From Fimbriimonadaceae bacterium (lineage in GTDB: Bacteria > Armatimonadota > Fimbriimonadia > Fimbriimonadales > Fimbriimonadaceae): a stretch of DNA of 64,000 bases. Under the pieces are notes generated by a model. That model did not search any database, had not been told where the DNA came from, and was given only the letters and a program-made list of their open reading frames with translations. Made by a program: the position numbers and the translations under genes. Every line of letters begins with the position of its first letter. Position 1 is the first letter of the stretch. The stretch is from contig JAHBTE010000001.1 of assembly GCA_019638675.1 (NCBI GenBank), positions 2,078,605-2,142,604 on the forward strand. The letters run 5' to 3'. This document shows, one piece after another, positions 1 through 8,070 of the stretch.

Positions 1-326
1 CTGAGCGCACTCGTGAGGTTGGTTTGAGAAAAGCGGTCGGAGCCAAGCGAACTGGGGTGATGATGCAATTTCTTGTAGAAGCCACCATGCTCAGTGTGAT
101 CGGCGGATTCATCGGGATGGGATTTGCTTGGGTGTTAGGACAAGGAATTACTGCGATTACTGCCGTTACAAATATGCCAAGTAAAGGTGGACTTCAAATG
201 GTGTTTCCAATTCAAGCGGCAATTACTTCAACAGTAATCTCCGCGATTATTGGCGTGATTTTTGGTCTATATCCAGCGGCAAGGGCGAGTAGTCTTAGCC
301 CAATAGAAGCTCTGCGAACAGAATAA
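1..326 (+). CDS. MacB/FtsX-type ABC transporter permease, C-terminal end (5' truncated by window)
   Basis: The reading frame is open from base 3 to the TAA at 324-326, so the gene begins outside the window. The visible 107 residues start with ERTREVGLRKAVGA, the hallmark loop of the FtsX/MacB permease domain that lies just before the last membrane segments. Two hydrophobic segments follow and the protein ends in ARASSLSPIEALRTE, the usual C-terminal signature of MacB-type permeases that act in export of lipoproteins, macrolides or peptides with a separate or fused ATPase. A strong hairpin terminator follows directly. The substrate cannot be inferred from this fragment. The family assignment is firm. 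Confidence 0.9.
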   Translation, partial: ERTREVGLRKAVGAKRTGVMMQFLVEATMLSVIGGFIGMGFAWVLGQGITAITAVTNMPSKGGLQMVFPIQAAITSTVISAIIGVIFGLYPAARASSLSPIEALRTE

Positions 327-337
327 TTTGAGGCACA

Positions 338-374
338 AAAATCCCCCAGTTCAAAACTGGGGGATTTTATTTTT
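338..374. terminator. Bidirectional rho-independent terminator
   Basis: A perfect 14-bp stem (338-351 with 355-368) with a 3-base loop is flanked by A-rich and T-rich tracts, so it can stop transcription from the permease gene on the plus strand and from the BI-1 gene on the minus strand. The stop codon of the BI-1 gene lies at its edge. Confidence 0.9.
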
Positions 375-1125
375 ACCGAGATCGAGCGATCTTGCTGATC
401 AGCCGGAGCATTTCAAAGTAGAGCCAGGCAATCGTAGTGAGCAGAGCGAATCCTGCGTACCATTCCATGTACTTTGGCAATCTGTTTTGAACACCGCGTT
501 CAATGAGGTCAAAGTCGAGTGCAAAGTTCATCGCGGCGAGAATCACCATGAGAACGCTGAATCCAATTCCGATCGGGCCAGCCGTGTAAACAGGCAGTTG
601 CCAAACGCCCGGCCAAGCAAGACCGATGAGCATTGATCCCATGTAAAACACAACGACGGCAAGGGTAGCTCCAATGACTACAGTCCTGAAAGTCTCGGTG
701 ACCTTGATAATCCGAGTCGCGTAAAGAGCAAGCATGGTGCCAAATACCACCATAGTTGCAGCCATTGCCATCGGCACGATTCCTTTGTATTGAGTATCTG
801 CATACTGAATTGCATACCAGTAAGATATTCCACCTAGGAACACACCTTCAATCGGAGCATAAATCAGGCTGACAGGCATGGCGATTTCTTTCTTAAACAC
901 CACGACAAAGCTTAAGATCAGTGCTACAAAAAACGCGCCGAGTGTAATAGGCAATGATCCAAGCTTGTAGCCAACTCCACCGCCTACCAGCATGAGGACG
1001 AAAAGTAATGCAGATTTCCCGATTGCTCCTTCCATTGTCATGGAAGTGCCATCAGTAACTCCCGCAGATTGAGTGAAGTATTCTTCCTTCATCGTTGGGT
1101 TACTTGATCTAAACCAATTGCTCAT
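373..1125 (-). CDS. Bax inhibitor-1/YccA family membrane protein
   Basis: This 250-residue protein has a short polar N-terminus with a SNPTM motif followed by about seven hydrophobic segments and a basic C-terminus, which is the layout of the bacterial Bax1-I (BI-1/YccA-like) family. The NPTM start and the middle YAPIEGVFLGG stretch fit the subgroup common in Actinobacteria, Bacteroidetes and Armatimonadota. Members sit in the cytoplasmic membrane; some are calcium leak channels, but the role in bacteria is not settled. It is transcribed alone on the minus strand and ends at the shared terminator. Family is well supported; function is open. Confidence 0.85.
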   Translation of the reverse strand: MSNWFRSSNPTMKEEYFTQSAGVTDGTSMTMEGAIGKSALLFVLMLVGGGVGYKLGSLPITLGAFFVALILSFVVVFKKEIAMPVSLIYAPIEGVFLGGISYWYAIQYADTQYKGIVPMAMAATMVVFGTMLALYATRIIKVTETFRTVVIGATLAVVVFYMGSMLIGLAWPGVWQLPVYTAGPIGIGFSVLMVILAAMNFALDFDLIERGVQNRLPKYMEWYAGFALLTTIAWLYFEMLRLISKIARSR

Positions 1126-1191
1126 GTTTTCCTTTGTTTAATTTTACTGCTTATTGCCCACGTTAGGTGCAACTACAACAAGTGTTGTGAT

Positions 1192-2088
1192 TTACGACGG
1201 AATTTGCTGCATGATTGCATCGAATTTCTTGCGTTGCTCATCGTTGAATCCAACGAGGGGCAGGCGCACGGATTCGCAATCAAAGCCTTTTTTGCTCAAC
1301 GCGTATTTGATCGGAACAGGGCTAGGATAGCTAAAAATCGCTTGAACGAATGAAGTAATACCATGCGCGGTTGTAGTTGCTTTGGCTGGATTCGTGGGGA
1401 AGTTCGCGATCATAGATTTCAAGTGGGTTCCTACGACGTGCGCGGCTACGCTGACGAGGCCATGTCCGCCGACGCTCAGAATTGGTAACAACAAGGCATC
1501 GTCACCGCTATAAATGCGGAATCCCTTGGGAGCCAATCGGCAAACATCATTGATTTGAGCGATGTTTCCGCTGGCTTCTTTTACGGCCACTATGTTTGGA
1601 ATTTCAGCAAGCCGGAGCAGGGTTTCGGTTTCCAAGTTGATTGCACTCCGGGGTTGGATGTTGTAGAGCATCACGGGCAGGTTAGTTTCCTTGGCAATAG
1701 TGCTGAAGTGAGCGTACAGTCCTTCTTGACCCGGGCGGCTGTAATAGGGGTTGACAAGCATGATCCCATGTGCTCCAGCCCTTTCGGCGGCTTTTGTCAT
1801 CTCGATTGATTCTGCCGTGTCGTACGTGCCCGTACCCATCACAACTGCGGCACGGTCTCCGACTTCTTCCAGAGTTGCATCCAGCAAAGCCAGCTTTTCA
1901 TCGTGTTTGAGCGTTGGAGATTCACCTGTGGTACCAGCAACGACGATTCCATCGTTTTTCTGCACATCAACTAAATATGCGGCGATGCGTTTAGCTTCGG
2001 CGATATTAACTTCGTTAGAACTCGTAAACGGCGTCAGCATTGCCGTGAGGAGTTGACCCCAATCGCGTGAAGCAGTGAATGCACCCAT
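1192..2088 (-). CDS. dapA: 4-hydroxy-tetrahydrodipicolinate synthase
   Basis: The 298-residue product condenses pyruvate with aspartate semialdehyde, the first committed step to lysine and meso-diaminopimelate for peptidoglycan. It is a TIM-barrel of the DapA/NanA family: GTTGESPT lies at residues 52-59, the catalytic Tyr at 142 in LYN, and the Schiff-base Lys at 170 in VAVKEASG. The length is normal. It is monocistronic between the BI-1 gene and the divergent cyclophilin gene. Nearby genes do not form a lysine operon, so regulation cannot be read from context. Confidence in DapA rather than another lyase of the family is high because of the Tyr/Arg placement. Confidence 0.93.
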   Translation of the reverse strand: MGAFTASRDWGQLLTAMLTPFTSSNEVNIAEAKRIAAYLVDVQKNDGIVVAGTTGESPTLKHDEKLALLDATLEEVGDRAAVVMGTGTYDTAESIEMTKAAERAGAHGIMLVNPYYSRPGQEGLYAHFSTIAKETNLPVMLYNIQPRSAINLETETLLRLAEIPNIVAVKEASGNIAQINDVCRLAPKGFRIYSGDDALLLPILSVGGHGLVSVAAHVVGTHLKSMIANFPTNPAKATTTAHGITSFVQAIFSYPSPVPIKYALSKKGFDCESVRLPLVGFNDEQRKKFDAIMQQIPS

Positions 2089-2206
2089 ACAATGCAGAAT
2101 ACCGATTGCAGGGTTTTGGTTTACGAATATGCCCTAGACCTATGAAAATCCCGAATTCTGATTCGATTTATTTCTGCTAGTCGTCAATTGATTAGCGGGG
2201 TACAAC

Positions 2207-2767
2207 ATGACTGTGCGAAACAAATGGATGATAACAATACTGGCAGGTGCCATGGCTTTTCCAGCCCTGGTATCGGCGGTAGTGCCAACGTTTGCACTTC
2301 CTACGCTCACTATGAACGTGGCGGGGAAAGGGGAAATCGTTATCGAGATGTATAACGATAAAGCTCCTAAAACGGTCGACCACATTATGGGGTTGGCGAA
2401 AAACGGGTTCTACGATGGGCAAAAGATTTTCCGGGTGATGAAAGATCCTCGACCATTCTTGGTGCTGTTTGGAGATCCTAATACTAAAACTAAGCCGATT
2501 ACAGATTCTTCTATAGGGCAGGGTGGCAGTGGAAAGCGCATTGCACGCGAAGAAACGGGCAAATCGCACGTTAAAGGCGCGGTTGGCCTTGCAACCCGGC
2601 AAGGTGACCCAGATTCGGGCGACAGCCAGTTCTATATCATGCTGGATAAGAAGCCATTTTTGGATGGCAGCTACACAGTTTTTGGTTCAGTAACCAAAGG
2701 CATGGATATTGTGGAGAAATTAGAAGTCGGCGATCAGGTAACTTCCGTCACTGTAAAAGGTGACTGA
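2207..2767 (+). CDS. Exported cyclophilin-type peptidylprolyl isomerase
   Basis: The protein has 186 residues: a signal peptide over about residues 1-30 and then a compact cyclophilin domain with IFRVM near residue 74, GLATRQGDPDSGDSQFYIM and YTVFGSVTKGMDIVEKL near the end. It should speed proline cis-trans isomerisation of proteins in the periplasm. The active-site region reads IFRVMKDPRPFLVLFGDP, shorter and more divergent than the usual FHRVIPGFMIQGGDP, so activity may be weak. Its TGA overlaps the GTG start of the following permease gene by 8 bases, so the two are probably co-translated. The start is the ATG after a weakly purine-rich leader. Confidence 0.88.
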   Translation: MTVRNKWMITILAGAMAFPALVSAVVPTFALPTLTMNVAGKGEIVIEMYNDKAPKTVDHIMGLAKNGFYDGQKIFRVMKDPRPFLVLFGDPNTKTKPITDSSIGQGGSGKRIAREETGKSHVKGAVGLATRQGDPDSGDSQFYIMLDKKPFLDGSYTVFGSVTKGMDIVEKLEVGDQVTSVTVKGD

Positions 2768-3767
2768 GAGCGCGAAGACAAATTCTCAAATATCAGCAGG
2801 CGGACGGTTCTTTAGATTCGTTCGCCCGCTTGTTTTGCGCCTGCTCTACGGCTTAGTTAGTTTAATCTTTATTTCTTTCATCACTTTTGTAGCGGATGAA
2901 GTTGCTCCCGGTGATGCGGCAACAGTTCGAGCCGGCGAGAAGGCTACAGTTGCCCAGATTGAACTCATGCGCCATGAAATGGGATTGGATCGCCCTTGGC
3001 CCATCCGGTACGTAGAGTTTTTGGGGAATGCGGCTAAGTTCGATTTTGGGAATTCGGTTGTCGGTACTCAGCAACCAGTAAACAAACAGCTTGGTCAGGC
3101 ACTGCCGATTACAATGAAGATCGCACTCCTTGCGATTCTGCTCGCTGCGATTGTTGGAATATTTTTAGGAACAGTTTCTGCGGTTTACGAAAACAAGCTT
3201 GCCGATCGGGGGATACTTAGCCTCAGTACGCTTGGCGTAACGATCCCGAACTATGTTCTTCTGCCGATCCTTGTTTACATATTTGCGCTCCAACTCAATC
3301 AACTACCTACAAGTTGGGCTCCCGATGGTCAGCGGATTGCACCCGACATTTACTACTTGCTGATTCCTGTCGTTGTACTAGCGCTTCGCCCGATGGCAAC
3401 CCTCACCCGATTGATGCGGGCGAGTATGGTTGATACGCTCAAACAGGAATTTGTCCGGCTTTCAGTTGCGAAGGGTGTTCCGCGCTGGAGGCTTTACTCC
3501 GTGCATTGCTTCCGTAATGCGATTATTCCAGTACTCACCGCAATAGGGACATCATTCGGTTACTTACTGACTGGCTCATTCGTTGTTGAATCCGCATATC
3601 TCATTCCGGGTATCGGAAAAGTTGCAATTGAAGCGATCACCCAGCGTGATACACCCATGATTTTGGCGAGCACTCTGGTCACGGGTGCGCTGTTCGTAAT
3701 CGTCAACTTGCTAGTTGACTTGGTTCTGCCACTCATTGATCCTCGGATTAGGGAGAGTCAGGTTTGA
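2760..3767 (+). CDS. DppB/OppB-type ABC transporter permease
   Basis: This 335-residue membrane protein matches the first permease of peptide/nickel-type ABC importers: an N-terminal membrane segment, the periplasmic DRPWPIRYVEFL region, and four or five further segments with the EAA-type loop around residues 220-245 (FVRLSVAKGVPRWRLYSVH). It starts with GTG inside the end of the cyclophilin gene and its TGA overlaps the TTG of the next permease. No substrate-binding protein or ATPase is in the operon, so partners must be encoded elsewhere. The substrate may be peptides but this is not shown by the sequence. Confidence 0.9.
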   Translation: MTESAKTNSQISAGGRFFRFVRPLVLRLLYGLVSLIFISFITFVADEVAPGDAATVRAGEKATVAQIELMRHEMGLDRPWPIRYVEFLGNAAKFDFGNSVVGTQQPVNKQLGQALPITMKIALLAILLAAIVGIFLGTVSAVYENKLADRGILSLSTLGVTIPNYVLLPILVYIFALQLNQLPTSWAPDGQRIAPDIYYLLIPVVVLALRPMATLTRLMRASMVDTLKQEFVRLSVAKGVPRWRLYSVHCFRNAIIPVLTAIGTSFGYLLTGSFVVESAYLIPGIGKVAIEAITQRDTPMILASTLVTGALFVIVNLLVDLVLPLIDPRIRESQV

Positions 3768-4585
3768 AAAAGCTCAAAGGCGTTAGTCCGCTGTTTTGGT
3801 TTGGCGCGGGCTACCTGGTGCTTCTTGTTGTATTTGCGATATTTGGGCCGACCATGCGGCACCCTTTTGATGAGCAAGTAAGCAAGCCATTTTTAACACC
3901 AAGTTCTGAGTTTTGGTTAGGCACAGATGAAATTGGTCGTGACATATTCGCACGGCTGGCTTACGGTGCAAGAATTTCACTTGTGATCGGAATTGTTGTG
4001 CAGATGATCGCCGTCACCATAGGCATTATCGTTGGGATCACCAGCGTTTATGCGAATAAGTGGATCAGCATTCCGGTTCAGCGGTTTACCGATGGAATGT
4101 TCGCGTTTCCTGACCTGTTGCTGGCAATCATGATTGTTGGCGTGTTTCAAATGGGAGTCGGCCCAGTTGTGATCGGGTTATCGGTGACTGCGTGGCCCGC
4201 GATTGCGCGTCTAGTTAAGAACCAAGTGGCGACGCTTAAAGATCGGGAGTTCGTTGTTGCCGCAAAGGCAATGGGAGCGAATACGCCATATTTGGTGGTC
4301 AAACACATTCTGCCTCACCTCTGGGGAGTTCTTCTCGCGGTGATGATGGTAGACGTTGCGGCGACTATCCTTGCGGAGAGTACGCTCAGCTTCCTTGGAA
4401 TAGGGGTTCAGCCGCCCGAACCTAGTTGGGGTCAGATGATTCAGGTCGGGAACCTCAATAAGAATTCTTATCCGCTCTTGCTTTTGTGGCCTTGTTTGAT
4501 GCTTTCACTCACGATTTTCGCCCTCAACTTTGTGGGTGATGGGCTGAGGGCGATAGTTGATCCGAAGAAGAATCAGGCGATCTAA
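3764..4585 (+). CDS. DppC/OppC-type ABC transporter permease
   Basis: The 273-residue partner permease begins with TTG overlapping the stop of the preceding gene by 4 bases. It shows the DppC signature: a first membrane segment, then FWLGTDEIGRDIFARLAYGAR, five more segments and the EAA loop around LKDREFVVAAKAMGAN. The C-terminal motif SFLGIGVQPPEPSWGQM is typical. It is slightly shorter than the usual 290-310 residues because the cytoplasmic N-terminus is short. Together with the upstream gene it forms the membrane channel of a peptide-type importer. The gene ends convergently with the hydrolase, sharing 4 bases. Confidence 0.9.
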   Translation: MKKLKGVSPLFWFGAGYLVLLVVFAIFGPTMRHPFDEQVSKPFLTPSSEFWLGTDEIGRDIFARLAYGARISLVIGIVVQMIAVTIGIIVGITSVYANKWISIPVQRFTDGMFAFPDLLLAIMIVGVFQMGVGPVVIGLSVTAWPAIARLVKNQVATLKDREFVVAAKAMGANTPYLVVKHILPHLWGVLLAVMMVDVAATILAESTLSFLGIGVQPPEPSWGQMIQVGNLNKNSYPLLLLWPCLMLSLTIFALNFVGDGLRAIVDPKKNQAI

Positions 4586-5565
4586 TTCCGCACGTTTGAC
4601 TTGAGGAACTCTTTTAGACCGTCAAGCAATGCTGGTTGGGGTGGGCCAGTGACACCCGCATCAGTAGCTTTACCGACGACTTTGAAGTTGTGGCTTGTAT
4701 TAGGAATCAGCAGTAGCTTTGCGTTTTTCTTCTCGCGCGACATCGCCGCTTCGTACAATGGTTTCGCATCTCGTTCGGCATTGATTTGCACATCTGATTC
4801 GCCGTTGGCAATAAACACAGCCCCCTTATACGCTTTTAGGGCGGGAATTGGGTCGAAGTTGAAGTACCCGTTCAAGATATGCCCGTTAGAAGGAGAGAAA
4901 AGAGGGGCAAGTCCAGGGTGGAGGCCGGTTGCGGGAGTTGTACTGGCCTTGCTAGTTGTAATTGCGCGATCCAGGTCGTTAATCAGTTGAGTTTTGACAT
5001 CTGAATCTGGAAGCGGGTTGATTTGCGCCATAAGTTGCTCGCGCAGAATCACATCCATTCCTCGACCAGGTGCGGCGAGTAAACAAATTGCCTTCGGGTT
5101 CAATTTTGCCGCCAGAGCAACGGTGAACAGACCGCCTTCACTGTGTCCGGCTAAGACCATACGGGACGTATCTACATTTGGCTGAGTCTTGAGGAAATTG
5201 TAAGCGGCCTCAACATCAGCAAGATGGTTTTCTAAACTGAAAAACGGGCTGATTTCTGCAATGGTTTTTGGCCAAAGTTCGCGGTAGCGTGCAACAGGTC
5301 GCTTATCGAACCGCATCACTACAAAACCAGCTTCAGAAAGTGTGTTGCCAATTTCCTTCAGCAAATCAGTTTTGTAAGTCGGCAGTTGGTTTCCGTCACG
5401 GTCAGTTGGGCCAGAGCCAGGCATAATGAGGAAAGCGGGATGCTTTTTACCGTCTTCTGGCGGGGAAGTAATCACGCCAGCAAGCTCTAGCCCAGTTCCT
5501 TGGAACTTAACTTCGGTGCTCTTAACATCTAAGAAAATCAATGAGGCGGCAAGTAATTCGATCAT
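4582..5565 (-). CDS. Secreted or membrane-anchored alpha/beta hydrolase
   Basis: This 327-residue protein has a hydrophobic N-terminus that could act as a signal peptide, then an alpha/beta hydrolase core. The nucleophile elbow is GHSEGG at about residues 141-146, the acid is probably in NGESDVQ and the histidine in NTSHNF near the C-terminus; the oxyanion region is MPGSGPTDRDGN. This pattern fits serine hydrolases of the dienelactone hydrolase or prolyl oligopeptidase-like group that cut small esters or peptides. The natural substrate is unknown. It is a single gene facing the permeases. Confidence 0.8.
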   Translation of the reverse strand: MIELLAASLIFLDVKSTEVKFQGTGLELAGVITSPPEDGKKHPAFLIMPGSGPTDRDGNQLPTYKTDLLKEIGNTLSEAGFVVMRFDKRPVARYRELWPKTIAEISPFFSLENHLADVEAAYNFLKTQPNVDTSRMVLAGHSEGGLFTVALAAKLNPKAICLLAAPGRGMDVILREQLMAQINPLPDSDVKTQLINDLDRAITTSKASTTPATGLHPGLAPLFSPSNGHILNGYFNFDPIPALKAYKGAVFIANGESDVQINAERDAKPLYEAAMSREKKNAKLLLIPNTSHNFKVVGKATDAGVTGPPQPALLDGLKEFLKSNVRN

Positions 5566-5618
5566 TGTCTAATTATACGACTAATAAGCGATTTAGGATT
5601 CAAATCCCGCCCGTAATC

Positions 5619-5646
5619 TTGACAGGATTTTCTGATCAGGTATAAT
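5619..5646 (+). promoter_or_regulatory. Consensus sigma-70 promoter
   Basis: A perfect -35 (TTGACA, 5619-5624) and perfect -10 (TATAAT, 5641-5646) are separated by 16 bases. Transcription would start near 5653, exactly at the 5' edge of the riboswitch aptamer. Confidence 0.85.
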
Positions 5647-5650
5647 TGGG

Positions 5651-5775
5651 TTACGTCGAATCTGGATTTACATCTGGAACGGGGGAACCACCTGAATAGG
5701 GGGTGAAGTGCATAAGGACTTGCACAGGTTTATTCTTGAACCTAACCCGGCAGCTAACCTCGTAGGCGAAATCAA
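5651..5775 (+). ncRNA. c-di-AMP riboswitch (ydaO/yuaA class)
   Basis: The leader carries the conserved blocks of the ydaO aptamer in order: GTCGAATCTGG at 5655-5665, GGGGGAACC at 5681-5689, GGGGGTGAA at 5699-5707, a variable hairpin closed by GTGCA and TGCAC (5708-5712 with 5721-5725), AACCCGGCAGCTAACCTCG at about 5744-5762 and GGCG at 5765-5768, which pairs with CGTC at 5654-5657 to form P1. This class binds cyclic di-AMP and usually switches the downstream gene off when ligand is present. No intrinsic terminator follows the aptamer, so control is probably at the ribosome binding site, which is G-rich (5817-5826). Assignment is from memory of the consensus; a covariance search would settle it. 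Confidence 0.9.
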
Positions 5776-5830
5776 GAATCATGAATGTAAAACTGAATCC
5801 CATATCATCAGTCGTAACGGGGGTGACCCT

Positions 5831-6115
5831 ATGTCGTTCGTAAGCCAAATAATGCGCAAAGCGAGCATCGTAGAGAGATCCGAAGTTGAGCCTGCTGAGA
5901 AAGTAGATAAGTTCGAAGAACTTGTAGACGAAGCTGGGGTGATTCGAGATCGAATGGAAGCATCTTTTGCGAGATTGTCGCCATCTGAAGTTGAATCACT
6001 TGGCCCGGGGCGAAGAAAGGAAATTGCACAGTTGACAGAAACGATTATGAAGTTGAAGTCAAAACGGCGAGAATTCCTTGGCTCTCGGCCTTCCGGTGAA
6101 ATCACGATTCACTAA
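5831..6115 (+). CDS. Small coiled-coil protein under the c-di-AMP riboswitch
   Basis: I do not recognise this 94-residue protein. The ATG at 5831 is chosen because a GGGGGTGA ribosome binding site lies 5-8 bases upstream; an upstream in-frame start at 5708 lies inside the riboswitch aptamer and is unlikely. The sequence is hydrophilic and charged, with heptad-like helices over residues 18-45 and 58-82 (for example VDKFEELVDEAGVIRDRM) and no signal peptide or membrane segment, so it should be cytoplasmic and helical. It is followed after 38 bases by the sponge-like gene, with which it should share the riboswitch transcript. Confidence 0.75.
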   Translation: MSFVSQIMRKASIVERSEVEPAEKVDKFEELVDEAGVIRDRMEASFARLSPSEVESLGPGRRKEIAQLTETIMKLKSKRREFLGSRPSGEITIH

Positions 6116-6140
6116 CAAAAATCGGATCCACTCAATCCGT

Positions 6141-6146
6141 AGGAGG
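6141..6146 (+). promoter_or_regulatory. Strong ribosome binding site deciding the start at 6154
   Basis: AGGAGG sits 7 bases before the ATG at 6154 but only 1 base before another in-frame ATG at 6148, so the second ATG is the likely start. Confidence 0.8.
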
Positions 6147-6153
6147 GATGATC

Positions 6154-6480
6154 ATGAGTGAAAATATGGAGAAATTCCGACATCTGGACGGCAGCGGCGC
6201 CGTAATAGACCAGGAATTTATCAAGGTCACGTTCCAACACGGAGGCACACCAGAAAATATCGGAGCCAACGGATGTCGGATTGAAGACGTGATCGAAGTC
6301 TTGCAGCAAAAGTTGCTCGATTTCCAAGGTCGGGAACTTGAATGCAAGGAAAATGCCACCGCGCTATACCATTTAGATTTAGCAAGGGAAGCATTATTGA
6401 TACGCCGGAGACGGAGAGAACAACAGGGAGTGATTGGGTCAAGGGCGACCCACGAATCCGCTGACCTTGTTGCCAAATAA
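6154..6480 (+). CDS. Acb2/Tad1 hairpin-domain-like small protein
   Basis: The 108-residue product contains, from residue 23 to 97, the series IKVTFQ, IGANGCRIEDVIEVLQQKLLDFQ split as a beta strand and helix, C64-K-E-N-A, and a final RRRRREQQGVIG. In my recollection this order (FQ, G-x-NG, EDV, FQ, C-x-ENA, R-x-x-x-GVxG) is the signature of the Acb2/Tad1 hairpin family, small phage proteins that sequester cyclic nucleotide signals of CBASS and Thoeris defence. No phage genes are nearby. The gene lies downstream of a c-di-AMP riboswitch and ends before a clear terminator, so it may bind a cyclic nucleotide for housekeeping. Family membership is probable, ligand unknown. The start is set by the AGGAGG at 6141-6146. 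Confidence 0.6.
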   Translation: MSENMEKFRHLDGSGAVIDQEFIKVTFQHGGTPENIGANGCRIEDVIEVLQQKLLDFQGRELECKENATALYHLDLAREALLIRRRRREQQGVIGSRATHESADLVAK

Positions 6481-6501
6481 AATCTCCAGTGGCATCAATG
6501 C

Positions 6502-6534
6502 GCGGCGATCCTTCGGGGTCGCCGCAATTATTTT
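6502..6534 (+). terminator. Rho-independent terminator after the riboswitch operon
   Basis: A 10-bp G+C-rich stem (6502-6511 with 6516-6525) closed by a TTCG tetraloop is followed by AATTATTTT. It ends the riboswitch operon; leuB converges from the other side. Confidence 0.85.
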
Positions 6535-6546
6535 AAGCCTTGCGAA

Positions 6547-7614
6547 TTACAGTTCGCGAACGATGGCATCGCCCATTTCGCTGGTGTTGACGATTTGGCA
6601 ACCGTTCTCAAACACATCCGAGGTTCGTGTGCCGTTGGCCAATGCTTTTTCGACTGCGCTGTCAATTCGGTCGGCGGTTGCGTCATCTTTGAATGAATAC
6701 CGAACCAGCATAGATGCGCTGAGAATCGCCGCTATCGGGTTTGCTTTGCCTTGTCCGGCAATATCTGGTGCCGAGCCGTGTACCGGCTCGTACAGGCCAA
6801 AAACGATATCGCCTTTGGGGTCGCTTACCGAAGCAGATGGTAGAAGGCCAAGCGAACCGGTGATCATGGATGCCTCATCGCTCAAGATATCACCGAACAT
6901 ATTTTCGGTGAGAATGACGTCGAATTGACCAGGATCGCGGATAAGTTGCATCGCGCAGTTATCTACAAGCATGAAGCTAGTTGAAACTTGCGGATACTGA
7001 GATGAAATTTCGGTAACGATTTCTCGCCAAAGCCGACTGGTTTCCAAAACGTTGCTTTTATCAACCGCGACCAAATTCTTGCGTCGTTGCATCGCGATTT
7101 CGTATGCGCGGTGAGTGATCCGTTCGATTTCTGCCCGAGTGTAAAGGCAAGTGTCGAAGGCAGTGTTGCCGTCGTCGCGTCGGCCGCGTGGTTCGCCAAA
7201 GTAGATTCCTCCGGTGAGCTCTCGCACCACCATTAGATCCATCATGCTCCGGCCTTCTTTAAGTGGGGAGGCGTGAATTAGAGGTGTGAGCGTTTTTGCA
7301 GGTCGCAAGTTAGCATACAGGTTGAGTTCGCTCCGGATTGCAAGCAAACCGCCGATTTCCGGGCGCTTTGTCAAAGGTTGAAGGCTGTCCCATTTGGGGC
7401 CGCCAACCGCGCCGAGTAGTACTGCATCTGATGCTTGGCATAGGGCAAGAGTAGCGGCAGGAAGTGGTTCGCCGCAATCATCGTAGCCAGCACCACCGAA
7501 CGGGGCACTTTCGAATTCAATATCAAGTCCGGTGGCTTTAAGAACCTTGACGGCTTCGTCTGTTACTTCTGGGCCAATCCCATCGCCGGGCAACACTGCA
7601 ACCTTGAAAGGCAT
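6547..7614 (-). CDS. leuB: 3-isopropylmalate dehydrogenase
   Basis: The enzyme oxidises and decarboxylates 3-isopropylmalate with NAD in leucine synthesis. From the ATG at 7614 it has 355 residues, the usual size, and opens with [14 protein letters not shown]; an in-frame start 57 bases upstream would add an unlikely tail. Other family marks are the substrate-binding [24 protein letters not shown] with the catalytic Lys, the metal-binding Asp residues in [11 protein letters not shown], and [15 protein letters not shown]. It is the last gene of a long minus-strand run, 22 bases after a small membrane protein. No leuA/C/D is close by, so the leucine pathway is split. Confidence 0.95.
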   Translation of the reverse strand: MPFKVAVLPGDGIGPEVTDEAVKVLKATGLDIEFESAPFGGAGYDDCGEPLPAATLALCQASDAVLLGAVGGPKWDSLQPLTKRPEIGGLLAIRSELNLYANLRPAKTLTPLIHASPLKEGRSMMDLMVVRELTGGIYFGEPRGRRDDGNTAFDTCLYTRAEIERITHRAYEIAMQRRKNLVAVDKSNVLETSRLWREIVTEISSQYPQVSTSFMLVDNCAMQLIRDPGQFDVILTENMFGDILSDEASMITGSLGLLPSASVSDPKGDIVFGLYEPVHGSAPDIAGQGKANPIAAILSASMLVRYSFKDDATADRIDSAVEKALANGTRTSDVFENGCQIVNTSEMGDAIVREL

Positions 7615-7636
7615 GGGGTTGATTATGGCACTAGGT

Positions 7637-8065
7637 TTACTTGCGTTTGGTACCGAAAAGACAGATGGCACCGACCAAACTGAGGCCAGTAATGCTCATT
7701 GGCGCAAGTAGGGGCCGTTCGCCAAACGCACCGCCTAGCTCGCCCTGGGATCGCAAGACTCGTTCTTCGCGCGTATTTGAAGTGAGCATTGCTTGTAAAC
7801 GGTTTACATCGCCTTCCGTATGGTAGTAAACACCGAGGAAACCAACGACTGAGCAGAGAAGCAGAAGCGATGCTACAACGGTTGCTCCCTTTTTGCTGAC
7901 CGCCATGCCGATCAAACAGAGCAGAGCACCTAAGCCAGTAGCCACAACCGGAATATATGCAGTCGGATGAGTTGCCCAAACGCTCGCGTGGTTGTAACGA
8001 GTTTCGACCACAAGAAACAAGAATCCGGTAGCCACAAAAAAGAGGATCAATTTGTCGTTTTTCAT
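7637..8065 (-). CDS. Small integral membrane protein, unknown
   Basis: I do not recognise this 142-residue protein. It has four hydrophobic segments at about residues 6-21, 37-57, 61-81 and 121-137, with a polar extramembrane stretch (residues 82-118) between the third and fourth that contains several Arg and Glu residues. The C-terminus is basic (GTKRK), suggesting it faces the cytoplasm. It lies 5 bases downstream of the J-like protein gene and 22 bases upstream of leuB in the same run, so it is likely co-transcribed with the TM-anchored coiled-coil gene further upstream. Confidence 0.75.
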   Translation of the reverse strand: MKNDKLILFFVATGFLFLVVETRYNHASVWATHPTAYIPVVATGLGALLCLIGMAVSKKGATVVASLLLLCSVVGFLGVYYHTEGDVNRLQAMLTSNTREERVLRSQGELGGAFGERPLLAPMSITGLSLVGAICLFGTKRK

Positions 8066-8070
8066 TGGGA

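Noticed and set aside
373-2088. Long open frames on the plus strand opposite the BI-1 and dapA genes
   Set aside because: They are shadows with no ribosome binding site, no conserved motif and high Arg/Ser content.
5831-6480. Prophage remnant containing the sponge-like gene
   Set aside because: No integrase, capsid, tail or lysis gene, tRNA junction or base shift is visible nearby; the pair is closed by its own promoter and terminator.
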